Shown piece after piece: positions 35,552 to 44,011 of a stretch of 64,000 nt of DNA. The translations under genes and the position numbers were made by a program. The first letter of the stretch is position 1, and each line of letters opens with the position of its first letter. The notes beneath the pieces are model-generated. The model did not search any database. It worked only from the letters and a program-made list of their open reading frames with translations, and was not told the origin of the DNA. This stretch comes from Streptomyces sp. NBC_00377 (lineage in GTDB: Bacteria; Actinomycetota; Actinomycetes; Streptomycetales; Streptomycetaceae), in assembly GCF_036075115.1 (NCBI RefSeq), contig NZ_CP107958.1, positions 5,084,001 to 5,148,000 of the forward strand. The letters run 5' to 3'.

Positions 35552-37411
35552 ATGATTACTTCCGTACTGGTGGCCAACCGCGGCGAGATCGCCTGCCGCG
35601 TCTTCCGCACCTGCCGCGAGGCGGGCATCCGCACTGTCGCCGTGCACTCGGACGCCGACGCCGACGCGCTCCACGCGCGTGTGGCCGACACGGCGGTACG
35701 ACTGCCGGGAGCGGCGCCCGCCGAGACGTATCTGCGCGGCGACCTGATCGTGAAGGCCGCCGTCGCGGCCGGCGCGGACGCCGTGCACCCCGGCTACGGC
35801 TTCCTCTCCGAGAGCGCCGACTTCGCACGCGCCGTCCTGGACGCGGGCCTCGTCTGGATCGGCCCGCCGCCCGGGGCGATCGAGGCGATGGCGTCCAAGA
35901 CCCGCGCCAAGCGCCTCATGGGACTCGAGCCGCTCGCCTCGGACGAGGTCCGGGAGTCCGACCTGCCGGTGCTGGTGAAGGCGGCCGCGGGCGGCGGCGG
36001 GCGGGGGATGCGCGTCGTGCGCCGTCGGGAGGACCTGCCCGCCGCGCTGGAAGGCGCCCGGGCCGAGGCCGCGAGCGCCTTCGGCGACGGCGAGGTGTTC
36101 GTCGAGCCCTACGTCGAGAACGGCCGCCATGTCGAGGTGCAGATCCTCGCGGACACCCACGGCACCGTGTGGGCGCTGGGCACCCGGGACTGCTCGCTCC
36201 AGCGCCGGCACCAGAAGGTCGTCGAGGAGGCGCCCGCCCCCGGACTGCCGGAGGACCTGACCGAGGAACTGCGCGCCCTGGCCGTACGCGCCGCCCGGGC
36301 CGTGGACTACGTCGGCGCGGGCACCGTCGAGTTCCTGGTCGCCGACGGCCGGGCGCACTTCCTGGAGATGAACACCCGCCTCCAGGTCGAACACCCCGTC
36401 ACGGAGGCGGTCTTCGGCCTGGACCTGGTGGCGGAGCAGATCCGTGTCGCGGAAGGCGCCGCACTGGCCCCCGAGCCCCCACGCGCGCGTGGCCACGCCG
36501 TCGAGGCCCGCCTCTACGCCGAGGACCCGGCGAACGACTGGACCCCGCAGACCGGCACCCTGCACCGCCTGGCCGTCCCGGCGGGCGTCCGCCTGGACAC
36601 CGGGTTCGAGGACGGCGATCCGGTCGGCGTCCACTACGACCCGATGCTCGCCAAGGTCGTCGCGTACGCCCCCACGCGCGCGGAGGCGATCCGCAGGCTG
36701 GCGGGCGCCCTGGAGCGGTCGGCGATCCACGGCCCCACCACCAACCGCGACCTCCTCGTCCGCTCCCTGCGCCACGAGGAGTTCACCTCGGCCCGCATGG
36801 ACACCGGCTTCTACGACCGCCACCTGAGCCTGCTCACCGAACCCGCCCACGACCCGTACGCCCCGCTCGCGGCGGCCCTCGCAGAGGCGTCCGGACCCGG
36901 CCGCTCCCGCTTCGGCGGCTGGCGCAACCTGCCCTCGCAACCACAGGTCAGGCGCTACGCGCTGGGCGGTGAGGAACACGAGGTCCACTACCACCACACG
37001 CGGACCGGTCTCACCGCCGAGGGCGTCCAGGTCGTACACGCGGACCCGGCGCTGGTCGTCCTGGAGGCCGACGGCGTACGGCGCCGCTTCGAGGTCGCCC
37101 GCTACGGCGACCGGGTCCACGTCAACGGCGACGTCCTCACCGCGCTGCCGCGCTTCCCCGACCCGGAGGCCCAGCACGCCCCCGGCTCCCTGCTCGCGCC
37201 GATGCCCGGCACGGTCGTCAAGCTCGCGGACGGGCTGATCACCGGATCGAGTGTCCGGACCGGTGAACCGCTGCTGTGGCTCGAAGCGATGAAGATGCAA
37301 CACGTCATCTCGGCCCCGGCGGACGGGACCGTGACGTCGTTGCCGGTGACGCCAGGACAGCAGGTAGAGGTCGGCACGCTGCTCGCGGTGGTGGAGAGCA
37401 GCCGGCCTTGA
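35552..37411 (+). CDS. Acyl-CoA carboxylase biotin carboxylase/BCCP (alpha) subunit
   Basis: 619 residues. Biotin carboxylase comes first: VLVANRGEIACRVFRTCREAG, HPGYGFLSESADFA, the ATP-binding VKAAAGGGGRGMRVV, DCSLQRRHQKVVEEAPAP and FLEMNTRLQVEHPVTE. A linker domain follows and the C-terminal biotinyl domain carries EAMKMQH, with the biotin-accepting Lys near residue 579. It carboxylates its own biotin with ATP and bicarbonate and hands the carboxyl to the preceding beta subunit. The segment after SKTRAK is a few dozen residues shorter than in many homologues. ATG 35552 lies five bases after the beta stop. Confidence 0.93.
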   Translation: MITSVLVANRGEIACRVFRTCREAGIRTVAVHSDADADALHARVADTAVRLPGAAPAETYLRGDLIVKAAVAAGADAVHPGYGFLSESADFARAVLDAGLVWIGPPPGAIEAMASKTRAKRLMGLEPLASDEVRESDLPVLVKAAAGGGGRGMRVVRRREDLPAALEGARAEAASAFGDGEVFVEPYVENGRHVEVQILADTHGTVWALGTRDCSLQRRHQKVVEEAPAPGLPEDLTEELRALAVRAARAVDYVGAGTVEFLVADGRAHFLEMNTRLQVEHPVTEAVFGLDLVAEQIRVAEGAALAPEPPRARGHAVEARLYAEDPANDWTPQTGTLHRLAVPAGVRLDTGFEDGDPVGVHYDPMLAKVVAYAPTRAEAIRRLAGALERSAIHGPTTNRDLLVRSLRHEEFTSARMDTGFYDRHLSLLTEPAHDPYAPLAAALAEASGPGRSRFGGWRNLPSQPQVRRYALGGEEHEVHYHHTRTGLTAEGVQVVHADPALVVLEADGVRRRFEVARYGDRVHVNGDVLTALPRFPDPEAQHAPGSLLAPMPGTVVKLADGLITGSSVRTGEPLLWLEAMKMQHVISAPADGTVTSLPVTPGQQVEVGTLLAVVESSRP

Positions 37412-37492
37412 CCGGCGCGGGACCGCATCGACATGCGGCTCCGCGGCGTGAGCGCGACCGGCAAGGACCAACCCGCAGACGGAGGAGTCACA

Positions 37493-38623
37493 TTGAGCAC
37501 GCTGATCGAATCCGATGAGCACAAGGCGCTCCGCGCGGCGGTGTCGTCCTTCGCCAGGACGCAGACCGACGCACAGGGCCTGTGGCAGGCCGCCGCCAAG
37601 CTCGGCTACATCGGCGTCAACCTGCCGGAGGAGTACGGCGGCGGTGGCGGCGGCATCACAGAGCTCTCCCTCGTCCTCGAAGAGCTGGGCGCCGCGGGCA
37701 ACCCCCTCCTCATGATGATCGTGTCCCCCGCGATCTGCGGCACGGTGATCGCCCGCTTCGGCACCGAGGAACAGAAGCGCGACTGGCTCCCCGCCCTCGC
37801 CGACGGCTCCCGCCTCATGGCCTTCGGCATCACCGAGCCCGACGCCGGATCCAACAGCCACCGCATCACCACCACGGCCCGCCGCGACCCCGCCTCCGGC
37901 GACTGGCTCCTGACCGGCCGCAAGGTCTTCGTCTCCGGCGTGGACATCGCCGACGCCACCCTGATCGTCGGCCGCACCGAGGACGCCCGGACGGGCAGCC
38001 TCAAGCCCTGCCTGTTCATCGTCCCCCGTGACGCACCCGGCTTCACCCGCCGCGCCATCGACATGGAACTGCACAGCGTGGAGAAGCAGTTCGAACTCGT
38101 CCTGGACGACGTGCGGCTCCCGCCGCAGGCCCTCGTGGGCGACGAGGACGCGGGCCTGCTGCAACTCTTCGCCGGTCTCAACCCCGAACGCATCATGACG
38201 GCCGCCTTCGCGATCGGCATGGGCCGCCACGCGCTCTCCCGCGCGATCGAGTACGCCCGTGAGCGCACCGTGTGGAAGGCCCCGATCGGCGCCCACCAGG
38301 CCATCGCGCATCCCCTCGCACAGGCCCACATCGACCTCGAACTGGCCCGCCTGATGATGCAGAAGGCGGCCCACCTGTACGACGCGGGGGACGACGCCGG
38401 AGCGGGCGAGGCCGCCAACATGGCCAAGTACGCGGCCGGGGAGGCCTGTGTGAAGGCGGTCGACCAGTCCGTGCACACCCTCGGCGGCAACGGCCTCACA
38501 CGCGAGTTCGGTCTCGCCAGGCTGATCACCGCCTCCCGGGTGGCTCGCATCGCCCCGGTGAGCCGGGAGATGATTCTCAACTACGTCTCCCACCAGACCC
38601 TGGGCCTGCCCAAGTCGTACTGA
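37493..38623 (+). CDS. Acyl-CoA dehydrogenase
   Basis: 376 residues, the usual ACAD length. FAD-site motifs are FGITEPDAGSNSHRI and SVHTLGGNGLTREFGL. The C-terminal YEG glutamate of most straight-chain enzymes is absent (ARIAPVSREM). Glu232 in GLNPERIMTAAFAIG sits where isovaleryl-CoA dehydrogenase keeps its catalytic base, which fits a branched substrate. It would make the enoyl-CoA used by the carboxylase. The start is TTG 37493, with a strong GGAGGAG at 37481-37487. Confidence 0.9.
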   Translation: MSTLIESDEHKALRAAVSSFARTQTDAQGLWQAAAKLGYIGVNLPEEYGGGGGGITELSLVLEELGAAGNPLLMMIVSPAICGTVIARFGTEEQKRDWLPALADGSRLMAFGITEPDAGSNSHRITTTARRDPASGDWLLTGRKVFVSGVDIADATLIVGRTEDARTGSLKPCLFIVPRDAPGFTRRAIDMELHSVEKQFELVLDDVRLPPQALVGDEDAGLLQLFAGLNPERIMTAAFAIGMGRHALSRAIEYARERTVWKAPIGAHQAIAHPLAQAHIDLELARLMMQKAAHLYDAGDDAGAGEAANMAKYAAGEACVKAVDQSVHTLGGNGLTREFGLARLITASRVARIAPVSREMILNYVSHQTLGLPKSY

Positions 38624-38695
38624 ACCGCCTGAACGGCCGAACGGCCCGAAACGCCCGACCGGTACGCGGTCGTGCCCGGCGCGCGAGGAGGAACC

Positions 38696-40264
38696 ATGTT
38701 CCGCAGCGGGTTCCCGGACGTCCCGCCCGTAGAACTCCCCATCCACGAAGCCGTGCTGGGCCGTGCCGCCGAGTTCGGCGAACTACCGGCCCTCGTCGAC
38801 GGCACGGACGGCACCACCCTCACGTACGACCAGGTGGACCGGTTCCACCGCCGGGTCGCCGCCGCGCTCGCCGAGGCCGGGGTCCGCAAGGGCGACGTGC
38901 TGGCCCTGCACAGCCCCAACACCGTCGCGTTCCCCCTCGCCTTCTACGCGGCGACACGCGCGGGCGCCACCGTCACCACCGTGCACCCGCTGGCCACCGC
39001 CGAGGAGTTCGCCAAGCAGCTCGGCGACTGCGCCGCCCGGTGGATCGTCACCGTCTCACCGCTGCTCCAGACGGCCCGGCGGGCCGCCGAACTCGCGGGC
39101 GGCGTGAAGGAGATCTTCGTCTGCGACACCGCGACCGGGCACCGCTCACTCATCGACATGCTCGCCTCGGCCGCACCCGAGCCACAGGTGGACATCGACC
39201 CCGTGGAGGACGTGGCGGCCCTGCCGTACTCGTCCGGCACCACCGGCGTCCCCAAGGGCGTGATGCTCACGCACCGGCAGATCGCCACCAACCTCGCCCA
39301 GCTCCGGTCCGTGATGTCCGCGGGCCCCGGCGACCGCATCCTCGCCGTGCTGCCGTTCTTCCACATCTACGGCCTGACCGCCCTGATGAACGCGCCCCTG
39401 CGACAGGGCGCCACCGTCGTCGTGCTGCCCCGCTTCGACCTGGAGACGTTCCTCGCGGCCATCCAGAACCACCGCATCACCGGCCTGTACGTCGCCCCGC
39501 CCATCGTCCTCGCCCTCGCCAAGCACCCGGCGGTCGCCCAGTACGACCTGTCCTCCCTGCGGTACGTCGTCAGCGCGGCCGCGCCCCTGGACGCCGGCCT
39601 CGCCACTGCCTGCGCCGACCGCCTGAACCTGCCCCCGGTCGGTCAGGCGTACGGCATGACGGAACTCTCCCCGGGCACGCATGTCGTCCCGCTCGACTCC
39701 ATGCGCGAGGCCCCCGCCGGCACCGTCGGCAAACTCATCGCCGGCACCGAGATGCGGATCGTCTCCCTGGACGACCCCGACAAGGACCTCGGCGTCGGCG
39801 AGGCCGGCGAGATCCTCATCCGGGGGCCACAGATCATGAAGGGCTATCTGGGCCGCCCCGACGCCACCGCCGACATGATCGACGCCGACGGCTGGCTGCA
39901 CACCGGTGACGTCGGACGGGTCGACGCCGACGGCTGGCTGTTCGTCGTCGACCGGGTCAAGGAACTGATCAAGTACAAGGGCTTCCAGGTGGCCCCCGCC
40001 GAACTGGAGGCCCTCCTGCTCACCCACCCCGGTATAGCGGACGCGGCCGTCATCGGCTTCTACGACGACGACGGCAACGAGGTGCCGCACGCGCACGTGG
40101 TCCGTCAGCCCACGACACCCGACCTCTCCGAGGGCGAGGTCGCCATGTACGTCGCCGAACGGGTCGCCCCCTACAAGCGCGTCCGCCGGGTCACCTTCGT
40201 CGACGCCGTACCGCGCGCCGCGTCCGGAAAGATCCTGCGCCGCGAGCTGAGGGAGCGCGCATGA
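38696..40264 (+). CDS. 4-coumarate:CoA ligase family AMP-binding enzyme
   Basis: 522 residues of the ANL superfamily: P-loop YSSGTTGVPKGVMLTH, then GQAYGMTELSPGTH, then GWLHTGDVGRVDADGWLFVVDRVKELIKYKGFQVAPAELE, and the C-terminal lysine in PRAASGKILRREL. It activates a carboxylic acid to its CoA ester via an acyl-adenylate, probably feeding the operon. The S. coelicolor counterpart (SCO4383, from memory) contains the attB site of phage SV1; this copy is uninterrupted. ATG 38696 follows GAGGAGGAACC. Its stop overlaps the next ATG as ATGA. Confidence 0.92.
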   Translation: MFRSGFPDVPPVELPIHEAVLGRAAEFGELPALVDGTDGTTLTYDQVDRFHRRVAAALAEAGVRKGDVLALHSPNTVAFPLAFYAATRAGATVTTVHPLATAEEFAKQLGDCAARWIVTVSPLLQTARRAAELAGGVKEIFVCDTATGHRSLIDMLASAAPEPQVDIDPVEDVAALPYSSGTTGVPKGVMLTHRQIATNLAQLRSVMSAGPGDRILAVLPFFHIYGLTALMNAPLRQGATVVVLPRFDLETFLAAIQNHRITGLYVAPPIVLALAKHPAVAQYDLSSLRYVVSAAAPLDAGLATACADRLNLPPVGQAYGMTELSPGTHVVPLDSMREAPAGTVGKLIAGTEMRIVSLDDPDKDLGVGEAGEILIRGPQIMKGYLGRPDATADMIDADGWLHTGDVGRVDADGWLFVVDRVKELIKYKGFQVAPAELEALLLTHPGIADAAVIGFYDDDGNEVPHAHVVRQPTTPDLSEGEVAMYVAERVAPYKRVRRVTFVDAVPRAASGKILRRELRERA

Positions 40265-41007
40265 CGGCCACCCTGGTCGGACGGACCCGCGTCCGGGGGA
40301 TCGAGACCCTCAGCCTCGACTCGCCCGCCACCCGGAACGCCCTCTCGCGTGCCCTGGTGAGCGAGCTGACCGACGCCCTCGGGGAGTGCGACAAGGACGA
40401 CGACGTACGCGCCGTCGTCCTCACCCACACCGGCAACACCTTCAGCGCCGGCGCGGACCTCAAGGACCCCCCGCCGCCCCGGGCGGTGCCGGGACTGCTC
40501 CAGCGGATCCTCGAACTGCGCAAGCCCGTGGTGGCCCGTGTCGCCGGGCACGTGCGGGCGGGCGGTCTGGGCGTGCTGGGCGCCTGTGACATCGCGTTCG
40601 CGTCCGGGACGGCGACCTTCGCCTTCACGGAGGTGCGCATCGGGGTCGCGCCCGCCGTCATCTCGCTGCCGCTGCTGCCCCGCGTCGACCCACGCGCCCT
40701 CGCCCGCTACTGCCTCACCGGCGAGACCTTCGGCGCGGCCGAGGCGGCCCGTATCGGCCTCGTCACCCAGTCCGCGGGCGACGCCGACCTGGACGAGGCC
40801 CTCGCGCCCGTGCTCGACGGCCTGCGCCGGGCCGCGCCCACGGCCCTGACCAGGACGAAGGAGTTGCTCACGGCTAAGGTGCTGGAGACCCTCGTCGAGG
40901 GCGCGGGCGAGCTGACCAGGCTCTCGGCCTCGTTGTTCGCCGCCCCCGACGCCCGCGAGGGACTGACGGCCTTCCTCGAGCGACGGGATCCTCCATGGGT
41001 GCTGTGA
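40261..41007 (+). CDS. Enoyl-CoA hydratase/isomerase family protein
   Basis: 248 residues with the crotonase fold: LSLDSPATRNALSRALVSEL, the oxyanion-hole segment GNTFSAGADLKD and the acidic segment FTEVRIGVAPAVI. Of the two catalytic glutamates of classic hydratases, the first appears replaced by Gly (GGLGVLGACDIAFA); the second (TEVRIG) is kept. This pattern is common in lyase-like or specialised members, so simple hydration is not certain. ATG 40261 overlaps the ligase stop, and the TetR start overlaps its own end, so the block is translationally coupled. Confidence 0.88.
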   Translation: MTATLVGRTRVRGIETLSLDSPATRNALSRALVSELTDALGECDKDDDVRAVVLTHTGNTFSAGADLKDPPPPRAVPGLLQRILELRKPVVARVAGHVRAGGLGVLGACDIAFASGTATFAFTEVRIGVAPAVISLPLLPRVDPRALARYCLTGETFGAAEAARIGLVTQSAGDADLDEALAPVLDGLRRAAPTALTRTKELLTAKVLETLVEGAGELTRLSASLFAAPDAREGLTAFLERRDPPWVL

Positions 41008-41672
41008 CCACGGACGACCGCGTCCCCGGCGGGCGCGGTCCGGGTGGCCGCGGATCGGGTGACGGTGGCCCGGGGGAGCGCGGACCTGGTGACCGTGCTC
41101 CCAAGCAGGACCGCAGCCGGGCCACCCGGCAGCGGCTGCTGGCGGCCGCAGTGGCCTGTCTCGCCGAGCGCGGCTGGGCGGGTTCCACGGTCTCCGTCGT
41201 CGCCGAGCGCGCGGGCGTCTCCAGGGGCGCGGCCCAGCACCACTTCCCCACCCGGGAGGACCTGTTCACCGCGGCCGTCGAGTACGTCGCCGAAGAACGC
41301 TCGGACGCGCTGCGCGCACTGTTCCCGCAAGGCGCGGCGGGCGACCGGCGAGCGGTCGTCTCCGCCCTCGTGGGCCTCTACACCGGCCCTCTCTTCCGTG
41401 CCGCCCTGCACCTGTGGGTGGCCGCCTCCGACGAGGAGCAACTGCGCCCCCGGGTGACCGAGCTGGAAGCCCGCGTGGGCCGCGAGAGCCACCGCATAGC
41501 CGTGGAGCTCCTGGGCGCCGACGAGTCCGCGCCCGGCGTCCGGGAAACCGTCCAGGGCCTGCTGGACATGGCCCGCGGCCTCGGCCTCGCCAACCTCCTC
41601 ACCGACGACGGAGCGCGCCGCGAACGCGTGGTGGCCCAGTGGGCGGGCCTCCTGGACGACGCGCTGGGCTGA
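40995..41672 (+). CDS. TetR-family regulator, probable repressor of the acyl-CoA operon
   Basis: 225 residues. After a 35-residue Gly/Arg/Asp/Pro-rich extension comes the HTH: RSRATRQRLLAAAVACLAERGW, then SVVAERAGVSRGAAQHHFPTREDLF. The C-terminal ligand-binding part resembles regulators of branched-chain acyl-CoA degradation. Its start overlaps the end of the hydratase gene, so it is made with the operon it probably represses, through the dyad at 31391-31402. The inducer is likely an acyl-CoA pathway intermediate. The low-complexity N-terminus is unusual, and GTG starts further in cannot be excluded. Confidence 0.87.
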   Translation: MGAVTTDDRVPGGRGPGGRGSGDGGPGERGPGDRAPKQDRSRATRQRLLAAAVACLAERGWAGSTVSVVAERAGVSRGAAQHHFPTREDLFTAAVEYVAEERSDALRALFPQGAAGDRRAVVSALVGLYTGPLFRAALHLWVAASDEEQLRPRVTELEARVGRESHRIAVELLGADESAPGVRETVQGLLDMARGLGLANLLTDDGARRERVVAQWAGLLDDALG

Positions 41673-41726
41673 ACCCGGGGCCGTGGCCGAAGGCACCCGG
41701 AATCGACGTCCGGCGAGGACGCCGCC

Positions 41727-42407
41727 TCAGGGGCTGAGCCGCTCCACCCGCCAGCTTCCGTCCGCCTGCGCCACGTACCGCAGCCGGTCGTGCAAGCGGT
41801 TCAGACGGCCCTGCCAGAACTCCACCGACTGCGGTGCCACCCGGAAACCACCCCAGTGCGGCGGCACCGGCACCTGCTCGCCCTCCGGGTAGCGGGCCGC
41901 CAGCTCGGCGTAGGAGGCGTCGAGACCGGCGCGCGAGTCGATCACCGAGGACTGGACGCTGGCCCAGGCGCCGAGCTGGGAGCCGTGCGGCCGGGTCCTG
42001 AAGTACGCGGCGGTCTCGTCGCGCCCGGTACGCCGGGCCACGCCCCGCACGATGACCTGCCGGGCCATCGGATGCCAGGGGAACAGCAGCGAGACGTGCG
42101 GGTTCTCGGCGAGGTCGCGGGCCTTGCGGGAGTCGTAGTTGGTGTAGAAGACGAAGCCCTGTTCGTCGAAGTGCTTCAGCAGCACCGTGCGGGAGCCGGG
42201 CCGGCCCTCCGCGTCCGCGGTGGAGACGACCATGGCGTTCGGCTCGAAGAGATGGGCCTCGACGGCCGCGTCCTTGAACCAGAGCGCGAACTGCTCCACC
42301 GGCGTCGCGGCCAGTTGGCTCTCGGAGAGCCCCTCGGCCCGGTACTGCTTGCGCATGGCGGCGGGATCGGGGGCGGGGCCGGGGGAGACGGCGTCTTCGT
42401 CGGTCAC
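41727..42407 (-). CDS. pdxH: Pyridoxamine 5'-phosphate oxidase
   Basis: 226 residues, normal PdxH length. Motifs include MRKQYRAEGLSESQL, the FMN-binding SRTVLLKHFDEQGFVFYTNYDSRKARDL and the C-terminal signature FWQGRLNRLHDRLRY...GSWRVERLSP. It oxidises pyridoxamine or pyridoxine phosphate to pyridoxal 5'-phosphate, using FMN and oxygen. The start is GTG 42407; no strong ribosome site is visible. It is divergent from the citrate synthase gene across a 476-base region and convergent with the TetR gene. Confidence 0.94.
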   Translation of the reverse strand: MTDEDAVSPGPAPDPAAMRKQYRAEGLSESQLAATPVEQFALWFKDAAVEAHLFEPNAMVVSTADAEGRPGSRTVLLKHFDEQGFVFYTNYDSRKARDLAENPHVSLLFPWHPMARQVIVRGVARRTGRDETAAYFRTRPHGSQLGAWASVQSSVIDSRAGLDASYAELAARYPEGEQVPVPPHWGGFRVAPQSVEFWQGRLNRLHDRLRYVAQADGSWRVERLSP

Positions 42408-42883
42408 GTCGTCATCTTGCCGTATGGCCACCCGACGAAGACTGGCCCACCATGGGTGGCACTGAGTGCCGCAACCACTCCCCAAAGGTGGCACTCGGGG
42501 ATATGGTGCAGAGGCACCCGTCGCCGTCCCGTCCGGCGGGGTGCCGGCCGGGTGACCGACGGCCGCACGGGGCATCACCGGGGTGACCGCCCAGGACCGC
42601 GAATCCCCGCACGCGAGGTGCACAGGCCGCGGATCCGCCGGCGCCATCCGCCGCACACACGCCGTCGCACACGACCCACAGCCAACCGCCCACAGCGAAC
42701 CGCCAAGAGCCACAGCCACAGTCACCGCCGCAGTCCACAACCAGCCACTCTCACCCGACCGCCACGGTCACCGCCCAGGGCGCACAGCCCACGGTTCCGG
42801 TCCACCGTTCACGTCGCACCGCCCGATCCCACCGCCCGATCCCGTCGACACATCCCGTCGCACACATCACGAGGAGCCGCCTG
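42408..42883. promoter_or_regulatory. Divergent regulatory region pdxH / citrate synthase
   Basis: 476 bases without a supported gene. It includes the perfect dyad GGCACTGAGTGCC (42458-42470) and a nearby half-like TGGCACT (42489-42495), followed by GATATGGTG, which could be a promoter -10. The part near 42640-42870 is rich in CCACAGCC-like short repeats. ACGAGGAGCCGC before 42884 is the ribosome site of the citrate synthase gene. Confidence 0.45.
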
Positions 42884-43984
42884 ATGTCCGACTTCGTACC
42901 CGGACTCGAAGGAGTCGTCGCGTTCGAGACGGAGATCGCCGAACCCGACAAGGAAGGCGGCGCCCTGCGGTACCGGGGCGTCGACATCGAGGACCTCGTC
43001 GGCCACGTCTCCTTCGGCAACGTCTGGGGCCTGCTCGTCGACGGCGCCTTCAACCCCGGTCTGCCGCCCGCCGAACCGTTCCCGATCCCCGTCCACTCCG
43101 GCGACATCCGTGTCGACGTGCAGTCCGCGCTCGCCATGCTGGCGCCCGTCTGGGGCCTCAAGCCGCTCCTCGACATCGATGCCGAGCAGGCCCGCGCGGA
43201 CCTCGCGCGCGCCGCGGTCATGGCCCTCTCGTACGTCGCCCAGTCCGCGCGCGGCCAGGGTCGTCCGATGGTCCCGCAGCGGGAGATCGACAAGGCGCAG
43301 TCCGTCGTGGAGCGGTTCATGATCCGCTGGCGCGGCGAGCCGGACCCCAAGCACGTGGCCGCGGTCGACGCCTACTGGACGTCGGCGGCCGAACACGGCA
43401 TGAACGCGTCCACGTTCACCGCCCGCGTGATCGCGTCCACGGGCGCCGACGTCGCCGCCGCCCTGTCCGGAGCGGTGGGAGCCATGTCGGGCCCGCTGCA
43501 CGGCGGCGCCCCCTCCCGCGTCCTCGGCATGATCGAGGAGATCGAACGGACCGGGGACGCGGAGGCGTACGTCAAACAGGCCCTCGACAAGGGTGAGCGG
43601 CTGATGGGCTTCGGTCACCGCGTCTACCGCGCCGAGGACCCACGCGCGCGTGTGCTGCGCCGTACGGCCCGCGAGCTGGGCGCGCCCCGCTTCGAGATCG
43701 CCGAAGCCCTGGAGAAGGCGGCCCTCGCGGAACTGCACGCCCGCCGCCCCGACCGGGTCCTGGCGACGAACGTCGAGTTCTGGGCGGCGATCGTCCTGGA
43801 CTTCGCCGAGGTCCCGGCGCACATGTTCACCTCGATGTTCACCTGTGCCCGCACGGCGGGCTGGTCGGCGCACATCCTGGAGCAGAAGCGCACCGGCCGC
43901 CTGGTCCGCCCCTCGGCCCGCTACATCGGCCCGGGCTCCCGCAACCCCCAGGAGATCGAGGGCTACGGGACCATCAGCGGTTAG
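42884..43984 (+). CDS. Citrate synthase family protein (citrate synthase 2 type)
   Basis: 366 residues. Citrate synthase landmarks are LRYRGVDIEDLVGHVSFGNVW at the front, the first histidine in GAMSGPLHGGAPSRVLGM, the second in GFGHRVYRAEDPRARVL, and the end RPSARYIGPGSRNPQEIEGY. It condenses acetyl-CoA (or possibly another acyl-CoA such as propionyl-CoA) with oxaloacetate. It is shorter than the main hexameric citrate synthase and closer to the 'citrate synthase 2' group, so the exact acyl-CoA is uncertain. The next gene is convergent. Confidence 0.9.
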   Translation: MSDFVPGLEGVVAFETEIAEPDKEGGALRYRGVDIEDLVGHVSFGNVWGLLVDGAFNPGLPPAEPFPIPVHSGDIRVDVQSALAMLAPVWGLKPLLDIDAEQARADLARAAVMALSYVAQSARGQGRPMVPQREIDKAQSVVERFMIRWRGEPDPKHVAAVDAYWTSAAEHGMNASTFTARVIASTGADVAAALSGAVGAMSGPLHGGAPSRVLGMIEEIERTGDAEAYVKQALDKGERLMGFGHRVYRAEDPRARVLRRTARELGAPRFEIAEALEKAALAELHARRPDRVLATNVEFWAAIVLDFAEVPAHMFTSMFTCARTAGWSAHILEQKRTGRLVRPSARYIGPGSRNPQEIEGYGTISG

Positions 43985-44011
43985 GCGGCACGCGGCGGCA
44001 CGGTGTCGGCG

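Noticed and set aside
35504..38746. 1,080-codon minus-strand frame opposite the biotin carboxylase and dehydrogenase genes
   Set aside because: It spans two genuine co-directional genes and has no recognisable domain; long antisense frames arise from third-position G/C bias.
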